A DNA stretch of 64,000 nt, taken from the NCBI RefSeq assembly GCF_001757995.1, contig NZ_LXLV01000025.1, positions 150,201 through 214,200 of the forward strand, given 5' to 3'. Position 1 is the first letter of the stretch. Every line of letters begins with the position of its first letter. Below, one piece after another: positions 1 to 9,640 of this stretch. This DNA comes from Bacillus mycoides (GTDB lineage Bacteria; Bacillota; Bacilli; Bacillales; Bacillaceae_G). The position numbers were made by a program, and so were the translations under genes. The notes under the pieces are model-generated. The model was not told where the DNA came from, did no database searches, and worked only from the letters and a program-made list of their open reading frames with translations.

Positions 1-381
1 GTTTTGCAGAAGTTATTTGAAGAAGATGCACACAGAAGTGGTAAAGATGGCAATATTGGCATGAAAATACCAATGTATTTAAGTGAATTAGGTGTTAAAA
101 ATATTGAATGTAGAGTAAGTGATAAAGTGAATTTTTTAGATCCTAATTTAAATCAAAATGATAAGCAAGGATTATATAATTCTCTAAAAGAAGAGGGGAT
201 TGCTAGTAATCCAGGTGAAAAACAACAATTTATAGACCGTTTAATGAGTCGGGGCTTAACATTTGCTGAAGCGCTCGCTCAATATGAAGCAGAACTACGA
301 TTTTTTGAAGTGTTTCATATACATTCTGCTTTGGTATATGCCCCTAATATGAAAATTACATACGGTGAAATAAGGAGATAA
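1..381 (+). CDS. C-terminal part of a possible SAM-dependent methyltransferase (partial, 5' end outside window)
   Basis: The frame is open back to base 1, so only the last 127 or so codons are visible and the first in-frame TTG (base 4) need not be the start. The sequence is soluble, charged and ends in YGEIRR. The stretch GKDGNIGMKIPMYL followed by a VSDKVNF segment reminds me of the tail of class I methyltransferases that act on small molecules, but no SAM-binding motif is in the visible part. It reads in the same direction as the next gene, with 27 bases between, so they may be co-transcribed. The family call is a memory-based guess; that it is coding is much safer. Confidence 0.5.
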   Translation, partial: VLQKLFEEDAHRSGKDGNIGMKIPMYLSELGVKNIECRVSDKVNFLDPNLNQNDKQGLYNSLKEEGIASNPGEKQQFIDRLMSRGLTFAEALAQYEAELRFFEVFHIHSALVYAPNMKITYGEIRR

Positions 382-408
382 ATTTAATGTTAGAAAAGTA
401 GGGATATA

Positions 409-1182
409 ATGAGAATTGCTACCCTCAACATTTGGAATCATCAAACTTTGTGGTCAGAGAGATTAGAGGCTATTTGTGAGGAAGTTCAAAATGTTGCTCC
501 TCATATTCTTGCTCTACAGGAAGTTAGAAGTTGTGTTACTTATGGACCAAAGAAAAATGTTGCGCAGTATATAGCAGATCAAACTGGATATCCGGTTTGT
601 GTATTTAAAGAGTATCCAGATTCTCCAGATGAAGGCCTAGCTTTTTTAAGTAAAATTCCTATCTTAGCTGAAGAAGCTATTTGGGAAACAGGTATAGAGG
701 AATCGAATTATTGTGCCATTCGAATTATGTTAAAATATAAAGAGTATAAGCTCGGGATAACGAATGTTCATTTAAATTGGAAATCTAGTAAGGTAAGAAA
801 AGAGCAAATGAATACCGTGAATAATTGGATTAAAAACAGAGGTAGTGGCTACGAATTATTATGTGGTGATTTTAATGATGATCCACATTCAGGGGTGCAT
901 CAATACTTAATAAGTAATCAATGGATAGATATGGCTCAGTTTAAAGAAAATCAAGATAACATTCGTGCTCAGCCAACTTTAGATTATGGAAAGAATACAA
1001 ACTTAATAGGGGATGAAAAGCAAGGAGGACGATATGATTGGGTTATGATACAAGAAAATGACGCGTTTGAATTTCAAAATATAGAAAATATATCAATATT
1101 TGCAGGTTCAGTACTAACTTCATCATGCATATTCCCAAGTGATCATTACGGTGTTTTTGTGGATTTAAAATTTGATAAGTGA
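409..1182 (+). CDS. Endonuclease/exonuclease/phosphatase (EEP) family hydrolase
   Basis: A 257-residue single-domain protein with the EEP fold signature: N-terminal LNIWN (Asn7), metal-binding Glu38 in LQEVR, the GDFNDDP motif (Asp154, Asn156) and the C-terminal SDHYG (Asp245, His246). These are the metal and catalytic residues of Mg-dependent phosphodiesterases such as exonuclease III, DNase I and sphingomyelinases. There is no signal peptide, so it should act in the cytoplasm; the substrate (DNA, lipid or small phosphodiester) cannot be read from sequence. The ATG at 409 follows a weak AGGGAT. A stronger AAGGAGA site at 372 instead serves a four-codon frame (386-400) that ends just before this gene, possibly a coupling device. 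Confidence 0.88.
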   Translation: MRIATLNIWNHQTLWSERLEAICEEVQNVAPHILALQEVRSCVTYGPKKNVAQYIADQTGYPVCVFKEYPDSPDEGLAFLSKIPILAEEAIWETGIEESNYCAIRIMLKYKEYKLGITNVHLNWKSSKVRKEQMNTVNNWIKNRGSGYELLCGDFNDDPHSGVHQYLISNQWIDMAQFKENQDNIRAQPTLDYGKNTNLIGDEKQGGRYDWVMIQENDAFEFQNIENISIFAGSVLTSSCIFPSDHYGVFVDLKFDK

Positions 1183-1532
1183 AACAACCTCGCTAATAGT
1201 ATGAAATAGAAGATGGGATAATTGTCATTTTTGTCGGTAAATCGATATATCTTGTCGAATCGTTGATATAATTTCATCCACTGAATGAAGCCTCAAAAAA
1301 GAGGATAAAATCGATGTTCTAATAACACATGATATTTCATCAAATTAAACAAAATTCCCATAAAAATCAATGTTTTTAAGATATTTAGTTATAAACTTGA
1401 ATAATATTAAATAATATCGTTCATTATATGAGGTTTTAGTTGAATGCATACTATATGATGTGTAAAATCTAAGCAAGTAGGTTAGAATACTGCTTGCAAA
1501 TGGCAGTATAAATAATAATTTGAGGTGAATGC
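1183..1532. other. Intergenic region upstream of the TPR-C39 gene
   Basis: About 350 bases without a convincing gene. It contains TTGTCGAA at 1252-1259, which matches the Spo0A box consensus, and a second TTGTCGG at 1231. Just before the ribosome site of the next gene there is a perfect 7-bp inverted repeat (1487-1493 with 1503-1509, ATACTGC/GCAGTAT). No coding frame with a ribosome site was seen. The Spo0A box is a short match and may be chance. Confidence 0.35.
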
Positions 1533-4500
1533 ATGCTAGATTTTAAGCAATTAGAGATTTGTTTGAAAGAAAAGAGATTCCTAGATGGATTACATGAGAT
1601 AAATAATGAAATTGCGCATATAAAAGAAACGAATAAGTTATCATACGTGAAGAAATGGCTTTCTAACGTCTCGTCAGCTAAGGAGTTTGATACATTAATT
1701 CGTCTTGCTGATGAAGGTTTGATGCATCAATATAGCTCCTTTTTAATTCGTTATACTTATAAAAAATTCCCAAATATGAGAACGCTCTCTTTATATTGTG
1801 ATGAATTAATTGATGAGCGTAAAATCCTTGATGCTGAACAATTATTAAAAGATTCTTTGGAAAAGGTAAATGAAGAGGAAACTGATGCGGATGTTTTAAC
1901 GAAAGCATACTTTACGTTAGTTAGATGTTTGCTAGATATGAAGCGAAATGAAGAGGCCTATGCCTATATGCAAAAGGCGGAAAAGCATAGTACGCGTGCA
2001 GTTTTTGATAAATGGGGTTACTTATATATACAGACTGGTGAGTGGGAGAAGGCAGAGGAACAACTTTTATCCGGTCAGCAGCATAAAGATTGTGAAGAGT
2101 TAGCTACGTACTTATTGGCGCAATTATATGCATATAAAGGTGACCAGCAGCGAGCATTACAACTCATTAATGATGCGATTGCAAAGTTCCCTCAAGTACC
2201 ATATTTCTATTTTGAAAAAGTGAAATATTTATTAGATTTAGAGCGCTATGAAGAAATGTTAGCGGTAATAGATAAAATGAATCATATGCTTCCGCATCAT
2301 GCATATACAACTTATTTTATACATTTACGTGCAGAAGCATTTTATAAAATGAATAATATTCACGATTTGCAAGCACTATTGAAAAGTGAAAAGAGTTTAA
2401 AAAATTCTCTATATCATCATATAGAAAAAAATCCTGATGGAAAAAAGGTGCGCTTACCGATAGTTCCGGTTGTACAAAAGGATAACTATTGCGTTCCGAC
2501 TAGTTTGGAAATGATGTTAGGGGTATGGGGAGAAAAACGTACGCAAGATGAAATTGCACAACATATTTTTGATGTAACAGGTTCTAAGTTTTCAGATACA
2601 GTTACATATATAGAAGAGCAAGGTTACGAATATCGTTATTTTCAAGGGAATGAGGAAAATTATAAGAAATTACTCAATCAAGGTATTCCCGTTTTATTAA
2701 GTATAGATATTGAGCACGCTTCCCATGTACAAGTGCTTTCTGGTTATGACGATGTACTGCAAGCTTTTTATATTCAAGATCCGAATTTCTTGGAACCAAT
2801 TCTTGTGGAATATGATAAGTTGCAAGAAAAATATCGTTATACAGATTGTTTAGCTATTACGTTTATACCAAAAGATAGAATAGAACAACTTTCATTTTTA
2901 AATGAGGAAGAACACATTTATTATAAAACAATCTTTTCACTTACAGATCATTTAGCTGAGCAAGATAAAGAGGGGATTGAAAAGTTAGTACTATTTTTAA
3001 AAGAAACAAGTGAAAATCCAAACACTTGGCTATATACGATTAAACATTTAGATGCTGAAGTAGATAAAGATTTTATTCAGTTTTGTATAGAAAAATTAAT
3101 GGAAAAGTTTCCGAGCTCTGACTTTGTGAAATTGCATAGTGCACAGTGTTTTATTCGTCTGCAAGATATGGAAAAAGCAGGACATATGCTTCAAAGTGTG
3201 GAGAAGAAAAGCAATCAAGCGTTATATCATTTTATAAATGGACGTTATTCTTTTGAGCAAGATAATTATGCAGAAGCCATTGCTAGTTTTCGTTCATCAT
3301 TACAATTGGATGCAGATCAACCAGTTGCGTGGAGTTTCTTAGCATTATCATACATGTATATGGATCAATCCGAAAAGGGGCTAGAGTATTCTCTAACAGC
3401 TATAGAACGTAGCCCAGAAAGGTTTACACTTGTAAATCACGGTTTAATTTTAATAGATTTAGAACGATATGAAGAAGCATATGGATTCTTTAATGATTTA
3501 TTAAAAGAATATAAGTATGAAGCGCACATATGGTATGAACGTGCAAGATGTGCTCAGCATTTAGGAAAAGTGTATTTGGCGGTAAAAGGACTTAAAGTAG
3601 CAATTCAATTAGATAAAACGGCAGCGTATTTATATACGAAGCTTTCGGAAATCTATGAATCAGATTTGGATGATGGGAATAATGTGAAGGGAATTTTATT
3701 ACAAGGAATTCAAAATTGTGAAGATCAGGCATCTTTATATGTTCGTTTAGGAGATGTGCATTTTCAAAATGATGAACTTGAAGAAGCGGAAACTATATAT
3801 AAGCGTTCTTTAGAAGAAAATAATGAAGATGTATATGCCCATTTCGGTTTAACTCAAGTTTATATGGCAAAGGAACAATATAAGGATGCAAAAAACTATA
3901 TTGTTAGTATTAATAAGCAATTTGAAGACAATCAAGATTTCCTTATGAATGCTGGCATGGTGCTATGGGATGCTGAAATTGCATTAGGTGGGGATGAAAA
4001 AGAGTTAAAACTTGCACTTTCTAAATTAGAGAGCGGTATACGAAGAGTATACGCTAATATAGCGACGGTGTTGGATGAGTATGTAAATCGAATAAAAGAC
4101 ACAGCTTTTGTGCAACGAGGCATAGCGTTTTTAAGAACGTTAGAAAAAGAGAAAACGGAAGTAATTGAATACGGTTGTTACGCTGGTGTTTTATATGAAT
4201 CTATTGGACAGTATGATCAAGCAATGAAGAGATACAACAAGGCAATAGAACAAAAGAGAACTGCATTTCCATATTTTCGAATCGGCGAAACATATATGGT
4301 ATTAGGACAATTGACAGAAGCAAAACAAGCGTATGAAACATGTTTGGAACTCAATGGGAATTTCACAGGTGTACATGTGCAACTAGCGGAAATATATGAA
4401 AAAGAAGAAAATAGTTATAAAGAACAAAGTCATATGGTCCAGGCAATGAAAGAAGAGCCTTTGCATATTAATATGGAATATTTGGCACAGCTTTCAGTAG

Positions 4501-5735
4501 ATTTGAATCTTCATGAAGAATTGCTAGTTGAACTAGAACAATTAGCAGAAGAGGTACCAGAAATATGGCGTTTAGATGCAATTGCATATGTATATGGTGC
4601 GATGAATGAGGTAAATAAAGAAAAAGAATATATTGAATGCGCAATGAAAATAGATGAAGCGCATGTGGAAGTACTATATCATTATGCGAAAGTACTAGTT
4701 AAAAAGCAGAGTGCAGAAGCAATCGAAGTTGCGCTGAAAGTAATGCATAAAGATTTGGAAAGTGAACGTATATTTGGTGTGTACGTAAAAGCAATGGAGC
4801 AACATAAAAAAGTATCTCAAATAAGAGACGCACTTCATACGCTAAAGGTGAAAAAAGCAGAAAGAAGTACAGCGTTTGTGTATGCAGCTACTGCGGTTGC
4901 CGAAAGATTAGTAGAAAGGCAGCAAAATGAGCAACCGAAAAAATCTATATTTACAAGAGCATTTTATCGCATGAAAAATCGTGCGAAGGAAATTTCAATG
5001 ATTACAGTTATTATCGATTTATTTGAAATCTCCTTAAAGTTAAATCCAAAAAATAGTATGGCAGCGCAGCGTTTTGCACTATTTTACGAGAATGCAGCGA
5101 TGAATAAAGAAGCGATAGAGGTATTACAAACATCGTTAGAAAATAAGTGGGATTATGATGTAGCGAAGCAACTTGTAAATCTTTTCATTGAGTGTGAGGA
5201 AGAAGATATGTTACGAGATGCTTTTGAATTAACGAAACAAATGGTTCGAGAGCTACCGGATGATTATGATACTCTTCTTTTACAAGCGAATGTATTATGT
5301 AAGCTAGGCGAAGGAAGAAAAGCCGAAAAAATTTACTTGCAATTAATTGAGAAAACGCCATTTGTAAGTAGAGGATTCCTTGCTTTAGCAGAAGTATATC
5401 AAAGTCAAGAGAGGTATGAAGATGCGATTTATTTATTAGAAGATGCTTCTGTACATCATCCAAATGAAACGGCAATTCTTCTTGCTTTAGCATCTTCGTT
5501 TCATAGAGCTGGGCAAACGACAAAGGCAGAAAAAATAACAAGTGAAATATTAGCAATTGATGCTACTGACTTGTTAGCAAGATACGATCATGCTTGTTAT
5601 TTAACATCATTAAACAGAAATGAAGAGGCAAGAGATGAACTTGAAATTGTGCTGCGTGAAGATGAAACAGGATTTTTCGCTGAACTTGCAGAGGAAGATG
5701 AAGATTTAGCAGGATTGCGAGAGTTTGAAAAGTAA
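1533..5735 (+). CDS. Giant TPR-repeat protein with embedded C39-like cysteine peptidase domain
   Basis: A 1400-residue protein with no signal peptide or membrane segment. Residues about 100-290 are TPR helices. Residues about 305-440 form a papain-like C39 domain: VVQKDNYCVPTSLEMML (Cys320), HASHVQVLSGYDD (His398) and YIQDPNF (Asp416). Residues about 460-1390 are many further TPR units, seen as repeated pairs such as ALYHFINGRYSFEQDNYAEAIASF. C39 domains process leader peptides, often of bacteriocins, while TPRs bind proteins, so this could be a scaffold with a processing or peptide-binding pocket; that role is inference. Start ATG has GAGGTG ahead of it. It stands alone, with no ABC exporter or bacteriocin gene beside it. 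Confidence 0.88.
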   Translation: MLDFKQLEICLKEKRFLDGLHEINNEIAHIKETNKLSYVKKWLSNVSSAKEFDTLIRLADEGLMHQYSSFLIRYTYKKFPNMRTLSLYCDELIDERKILDAEQLLKDSLEKVNEEETDADVLTKAYFTLVRCLLDMKRNEEAYAYMQKAEKHSTRAVFDKWGYLYIQTGEWEKAEEQLLSGQQHKDCEELATYLLAQLYAYKGDQQRALQLINDAIAKFPQVPYFYFEKVKYLLDLERYEEMLAVIDKMNHMLPHHAYTTYFIHLRAEAFYKMNNIHDLQALLKSEKSLKNSLYHHIEKNPDGKKVRLPIVPVVQKDNYCVPTSLEMMLGVWGEKRTQDEIAQHIFDVTGSKFSDTVTYIEEQGYEYRYFQGNEENYKKLLNQGIPVLLSIDIEHASHVQVLSGYDDVLQAFYIQDPNFLEPILVEYDKLQEKYRYTDCLAITFIPKDRIEQLSFLNEEEHIYYKTIFSLTDHLAEQDKEGIEKLVLFLKETSENPNTWLYTIKHLDAEVDKDFIQFCIEKLMEKFPSSDFVKLHSAQCFIRLQDMEKAGHMLQSVEKKSNQALYHFINGRYSFEQDNYAEAIASFRSSLQLDADQPVAWSFLALSYMYMDQSEKGLEYSLTAIERSPERFTLVNHGLILIDLERYEEAYGFFNDLLKEYKYEAHIWYERARCAQHLGKVYLAVKGLKVAIQLDKTAAYLYTKLSEIYESDLDDGNNVKGILLQGIQNCEDQASLYVRLGDVHFQNDELEEAETIYKRSLEENNEDVYAHFGLTQVYMAKEQYKDAKNYIVSINKQFEDNQDFLMNAGMVLWDAEIALGGDEKELKLALSKLESGIRRVYANIATVLDEYVNRIKDTAFVQRGIAFLRTLEKEKTEVIEYGCYAGVLYESIGQYDQAMKRYNKAIEQKRTAFPYFRIGETYMVLGQLTEAKQAYETCLELNGNFTGVHVQLAEIYEKEENSYKEQSHMVQAMKEEPLHINMEYLAQLSVDLNLHEELLVELEQLAEEVPEIWRLDAIAYVYGAMNEVNKEKEYIECAMKIDEAHVEVLYHYAKVLVKKQSAEAIEVALKVMHKDLESERIFGVYVKAMEQHKKVSQIRDALHTLKVKKAERSTAFVYAATAVAERLVERQQNEQPKKSIFTRAFYRMKNRAKEISMITVIIDLFEISLKLNPKNSMAAQRFALFYENAAMNKEAIEVLQTSLENKWDYDVAKQLVNLFIECEEEDMLRDAFELTKQMVRELPDDYDTLLLQANVLCKLGEGRKAEKIYLQLIEKTPFVSRGFLALAEVYQSQERYEDAIYLLEDASVHHPNETAILLALASSFHRAGQTTKAEKITSEILAIDATDLLARYDHACYLTSLNRNEEARDELEIVLREDETGFFAELAEEDEDLAGLREFEK

Positions 5736-5786
5736 TTGTATAGGAATAGAGAAAAGGGGTATAAATAAAAATATGTTTTGAATTGG

Positions 5787-5816
5787 TTGACAATTAATTG
5801 CCCAATGGCATAAAAT
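5787..5816 (+). promoter_or_regulatory. Sigma-A promoter of the ileS2 T-box transcript
   Basis: TTGACA at 5787-5792, 18-bp spacer, TAAAAT at 5811-5816. It lies about 25 bases ahead of the T-box stem I, the expected place. Confidence 0.65.
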
Positions 5817-5834
5817 AACTTTTAATAAAGTATA

Positions 5835-6092
5835 CAAATCTGAAGACGAGAAAGAGTAAAATAGTGAGCTGTTCCCCAGAGAGCCGGTGTATTGCTGAAA
5901 GTCGGTGTGCAGACGTTATTTGAAAATCATCTCCGAGGAGCCGTGGCTGAATAAAGTAAGCTCGGACGGATGTCTACCGTTACAAAGAACGCGTATGTTA
6001 GTACGTTGCTAAGTGCTATTAGTGAAAAGCTAATAGAATTAGGGTGGTAACGCGGGTAAACCCGTCCCTACTTCATAGGGACGGGTTTTTTG
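5835..6092 (+). promoter_or_regulatory. T-box riboswitch, isoleucine type (specifier ATC)
   Basis: Stem I starts near 5835 with the AGTA loop-E motif (AAAGAGTA). The 3' side of the specifier loop reads GAA-A-ATC-A (5922-5929) followed by TCTC, which pairs with GAGA on the other side; ATC at 5926-5928 is therefore the specifier and is followed by a purine as required. The T-box sequence AGGGTGGTAACGCG is at 6041-6054. The terminator stem CCCGTCCCT/AGGGACGGG with a T run is at 6061-6092. Uncharged tRNA-Ile should favour the antiterminator and switch on ileS2. Confidence 0.95.
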
Positions 6093-6127
6093 TGTGCTTT
6101 TTAAAAAATTCAAAGGAGTGATTGTAC

Positions 6128-9100
6128 ATGAAAAAAGTAGATGTAAAAGAGTCAGCTGTAGGGAGAGAAAAACGTATTCGTAAGCAGTGGAATGAACAAA
6201 GTATTTTCGAGCAATCAATTCAGAATCGAGAAGGTGCACAATCTTTTGTGTTTTATGAAGGGCCACCGACAGCGAACGGATTACCACACGTCGGCCATGC
6301 ACTTGGGCGGGCGATTAAAGATTTAGTAGCGAGATATAAAACGATGGCTGGATATAAAGTGTTAAGAAAAGCCGGATGGGATACACATGGATTACCTGTA
6401 GAATTAGGTGTTGAAAAGCAACTTGGTATTTCAGGTAAACATGAAATCGAAGAGTATGGCATTGAACCATTTATTCAAAAGTGTAAAGAGAGTGTATTCA
6501 CATATGAGAAGCAGTGGCGTGAATTTACGGAGAGTATTGGATATTGGGTGGATATGGATGATCCGTACGTTACTTTAGAGAATCCATATATCGAAAGTGT
6601 ATGGAATATTTTAGGGACGATTCATGAAAAAGGCTTGTTATATAAAGGGCATAGAGTTTCACCGTACTGCCCAAGCTGTCAAACATCTCTTAGTTCACAT
6701 GAAGTTGCACAAGGATATAAAACAGTGAAAGATTTAAGCGCGACAGTTAAGTTTAAAGTGAAAGATAGTGAAAATGAATATTTCCTTGGATGGACGACAA
6801 CACCGTGGACACTTCCAGCGAATGTTGCACTTGCCGTACATCCAAATATGGAATACGTTAAAGCGAAACAAGAAGGATATGTATACATTGTTGCGAAAGA
6901 ACGTGTACAAGAAGTACTAAAAGAAAACTATGAAGTACTATCTGTTCATAAAGGTGAAGAATTATTAAATACATCGTATACAGCACCGTTTCCGATGAAA
7001 GAAGTTACAAATGGATACCATGTTATTGCGGCAGATTTTGTAACTGCAGATAGTGGAACAGGACTCGTTCATATCGCTCCAGCATATGGGGAGGACGATT
7101 ATAAAGTCGTTCAAAGTGAAGGGTTATCGTTCTTACATGTTGTAGATGAGAAAGGTGAGTATACAGAAGCAGTGCCCTTCTTAAAAGGAAAGTTTGTAAA
7201 AGGTTGTGACGTTGATATCGTTCGTTATTTAGCGAAGGAAGGTTTGCTGTATCATAAAGAAAAATATGAGCACAGCTATCCACATTGTTGGCGCTGTGAT
7301 TCACCATTACTTTATTATGCAGGAGAAAGCTGGTTAATCCGAACAACTGAGATTAAAGAAACATTTTTACAAAATAATGATTCTGTTACGTGGTATCCAG
7401 ACAATATGAAGCACGGACGCTTTGGTAAGTTTTTAGAAAATATGGTGGACTGGAATATTAGCCGGAATAGATATTGGGGAACACCGTTAAACGTATGGGA
7501 ATGTGAAAGCTGCGATCATCAATTTTCACCGAAAAGCATTGCCGAATTAAGAAAGCGTAGTATGAAAGAAACACCTGAAGATTTAGAATTGCATAAGCCA
7601 TATGTAGATGAAGTGCAAGTATGTTGTGAAAAATGCGGAAGTACAATGAATCGTACACCAGAAGTAATTGATGTTTGGTTTGATAGTGGTTCCATGCCTT
7701 TTGCGCAATATCATTACCCCTTTGAAAATAAAGAGTTGTTTGAAGAACAGTTTCCAGCAGATGTAATTGCAGAGGGAATTGATCAAACACGCGGCTGGTT
7801 TTATAGTTTATTAGCCGTATCAGCGCTATATACAGGGAAAGTACCATATAAACGAGTATTATCACTAGGGCATGTTCTAGATGAAGAAGGACAGAAAATG
7901 TCTAAAAGTAAAGGTAACGCGCTAGATCCGGCTGATTTAGTAGAGAAGTTTGGTGCGGATGCACTAAGATGGGCTCTTCTTGTTGATAGTGCGCCGTGGA
8001 ATGCGAAGCGATTCTCTGAAAGAACAGTACAAGAAGCGAAATCTAAATTTGTAGATACGTTAGTCAATGTGTATAGTTTCTACGTCTTATATGCAAATTT
8101 AGATAACTATAGTTCAAAAGAAAATTATGAAATTAAACGTACGAAATTAGATGAATGGGTGTTATCAAGATTGCATAGCACAACGAGAAAGGTAAGAACT
8201 GCACTTGATGATTATCAATTCACAAATGCAGCTCGTGAAATTGCTGCTCTTGTAGATGAAGTGAGTAACTGGTATGTAAGACGTTCACGCAATCGTTTTT
8301 GGGAATCTGGTATGAATCCTGAAAAAGCAGCTGCGTATGAAACACTTCATGAAGTGCTTGTAACAATTAGTAAATTAATCGCACCATTTACACCGTTTGT
8401 AGCTGAGGATATTCATCTGAATTTAGAAGGAAGCAGCGTTCATTTAGCAGATTATCCGGTTGTAAACGAATCACTTATCCAGCCCCAGTTAGAAGCGGAA
8501 ATGGATGCTGTTTTACAAGTTGTTGAACTTGGAAGAAGTAATCGTAATCAACATTCATTAAAAGTAAAACAGCCGTTAGCAGAGCTTGTATTACTTGAGC
8601 ATAACGAAAATGATATCGATTGGGAATCATATCGTGATATCGTTATGGATGAGCTAAATGTGAAAGCATTCCATGTTGAACTCGATGAAACGAAGTATAC
8701 ATCCTATCAATTAAAGCTGAATTTTAAAACGGCGGGGCCGAAATTTGGTAAGAATGTGAATGCAGTAAATGGTTGGCTAAAACAATTATCACAAGAAGAA
8801 GTACAAAACTTTGTATCTACAGAAAGAGCAATTTACGAAGCAGCATCAGGAGATGAAGTAGTTGTAACGGCTGAAGATGTATTAGTAGAGAAAGTTGCGA
8901 AATCAGGATTCTCTAATACAACTAATGGACAATATACGGTTATGTTAGATACGAATGTAACTGAGGAATTGTTACAAGAAGGAGTAGCACGTGAATTTAT
9001 TCGTGCAGTTCAAGAATATCGTAAGCAGTTGAATTTACCAGTTAACTTACGAGTTGATGTTACTCTTGATGTAGAAGATGAATTGCAGCATACATTAACG

Positions 9101-9229
9101 AACCATAAAGAGTTATTAGAAGAAAATTTACTCGTAAAACAATTTACGTTTCATGCATTAACGAAAGAAGATGATGAGCTTTCATTAGGTGAGACAAAAG
9201 TTCGCATCAAACTGAGCCCAGCAAATTAA
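6128..9229 (+). CDS. ileS: Isoleucyl-tRNA synthetase, long eukaryote-like type (second copy)
   Basis: Class I synthetase of 1034 residues charging tRNA-Ile. The HIGH motif is HVGH (54-57) and the signature KMSKS is at 590-594. The connective editing domain follows WTTTPWTLP, and several Cys pairs are visible (CPSC, CWRCDS, CESC, CEKC). The length and [12 protein letters not shown] opening fit the type 2 (eukaryote-like) IleRS rather than the roughly 920-residue housekeeping enzyme. Type 2 enzymes are known to tolerate mupirocin and occur as an extra copy in the B. cereus group; resistance here is inferred. The ATG at 6128 is preferred over the TTG at 6122 because AAAGGAG lies at the right distance. 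It has its own T-box and terminator, so it is a single-gene unit. Confidence 0.95.
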   Translation: MKKVDVKESAVGREKRIRKQWNEQSIFEQSIQNREGAQSFVFYEGPPTANGLPHVGHALGRAIKDLVARYKTMAGYKVLRKAGWDTHGLPVELGVEKQLGISGKHEIEEYGIEPFIQKCKESVFTYEKQWREFTESIGYWVDMDDPYVTLENPYIESVWNILGTIHEKGLLYKGHRVSPYCPSCQTSLSSHEVAQGYKTVKDLSATVKFKVKDSENEYFLGWTTTPWTLPANVALAVHPNMEYVKAKQEGYVYIVAKERVQEVLKENYEVLSVHKGEELLNTSYTAPFPMKEVTNGYHVIAADFVTADSGTGLVHIAPAYGEDDYKVVQSEGLSFLHVVDEKGEYTEAVPFLKGKFVKGCDVDIVRYLAKEGLLYHKEKYEHSYPHCWRCDSPLLYYAGESWLIRTTEIKETFLQNNDSVTWYPDNMKHGRFGKFLENMVDWNISRNRYWGTPLNVWECESCDHQFSPKSIAELRKRSMKETPEDLELHKPYVDEVQVCCEKCGSTMNRTPEVIDVWFDSGSMPFAQYHYPFENKELFEEQFPADVIAEGIDQTRGWFYSLLAVSALYTGKVPYKRVLSLGHVLDEEGQKMSKSKGNALDPADLVEKFGADALRWALLVDSAPWNAKRFSERTVQEAKSKFVDTLVNVYSFYVLYANLDNYSSKENYEIKRTKLDEWVLSRLHSTTRKVRTALDDYQFTNAAREIAALVDEVSNWYVRRSRNRFWESGMNPEKAAAYETLHEVLVTISKLIAPFTPFVAEDIHLNLEGSSVHLADYPVVNESLIQPQLEAEMDAVLQVVELGRSNRNQHSLKVKQPLAELVLLEHNENDIDWESYRDIVMDELNVKAFHVELDETKYTSYQLKLNFKTAGPKFGKNVNAVNGWLKQLSQEEVQNFVSTERAIYEAASGDEVVVTAEDVLVEKVAKSGFSNTTNGQYTVMLDTNVTEELLQEGVAREFIRAVQEYRKQLNLPVNLRVDVTLDVEDELQHTLTNHKELLEENLLVKQFTFHALTKEDDELSLGETKVRIKLSPAN

Positions 9230-9232
9230 ATG

Positions 9233-9266
9233 AAAAGGAAGTTGGAATCATTCCAACTTCCTTTTT
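9233..9266 (+). terminator. Terminator after ileS2
   Basis: A 15-bp stem AAAAGGAAGTTGGAA / TTCCAACTTCCTTTT with a 3-base loop and a T run. Confidence 0.9.
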
Positions 9267-9279
9267 GTATGATGGGAAA

Positions 9280-9405
9280 TTATCCGGCTAATTTCCACAT
9301 AATCGATTCGATAGGGCCTCTAGAAAATTTCTTTCTCCAAAACACGCTAAATAAAATACTGAAAATGAAAAATCCAGTAGCAAATAGTAAAACGAATAAT
9401 AGTGT
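9280..9405 (-). pseudogene. Remnant of a DUF418-type membrane protein (C-terminal 41 codons only)
   Basis: On the minus strand a frame closed upstream by TAA (9406-9408) encodes a hydrophobic segment followed by SVFWRKKFSRGPIESIMWKLAG and a stop at 9280-9282. Such an ending (a last helix, then R/K-GP-hE-hhhR/K) is typical of the C-terminus of DUF418/YeiB-family multispanning proteins. No start codon, ribosome site or remaining membrane helices are found further upstream on that strand, so it is what is left after a deletion. The family assignment is by memory of the C-terminal pattern. Confidence 0.6.
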
Positions 9406-9408
9406 TTA

Positions 9409-9640
9409 ATGTGCCATTAAACAGTATAGGGTTCAGGGAATGAACAAAGAAATATATTGCTAAAGTATTGTTCTCGTTTTACAAATAAATATTGAGAAAA
9501 TTTCACTTACCCAAAATGTAAAGGTAATAGAATTGTTTGTATAGAATTACTCGTAGATTCACTTTATTTCGTTACTTGTGGACAGTAATAGCCTTATAGG
9601 AATGGGGTAAAGGGTTCAATTTATTAGGGGGAGTGGTTTT
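9409..9640. other. Promoter region of the secreted metalloprotease gene
   Basis: AT-rich, without coding potential. I see no clean sigma-A promoter and no PlcR box (TATGNANNNNTNCATA). The ribosome site AGGGGGA is at 9627-9633. Confidence 0.4.

Noticed and set aside
1252-1259. Spo0A box TTGTCGAA upstream of the TPR-C39 gene
   Set aside because: A single 8-base match in AT-rich DNA with no good promoter nearby; noted but not listed as a regulatory feature.
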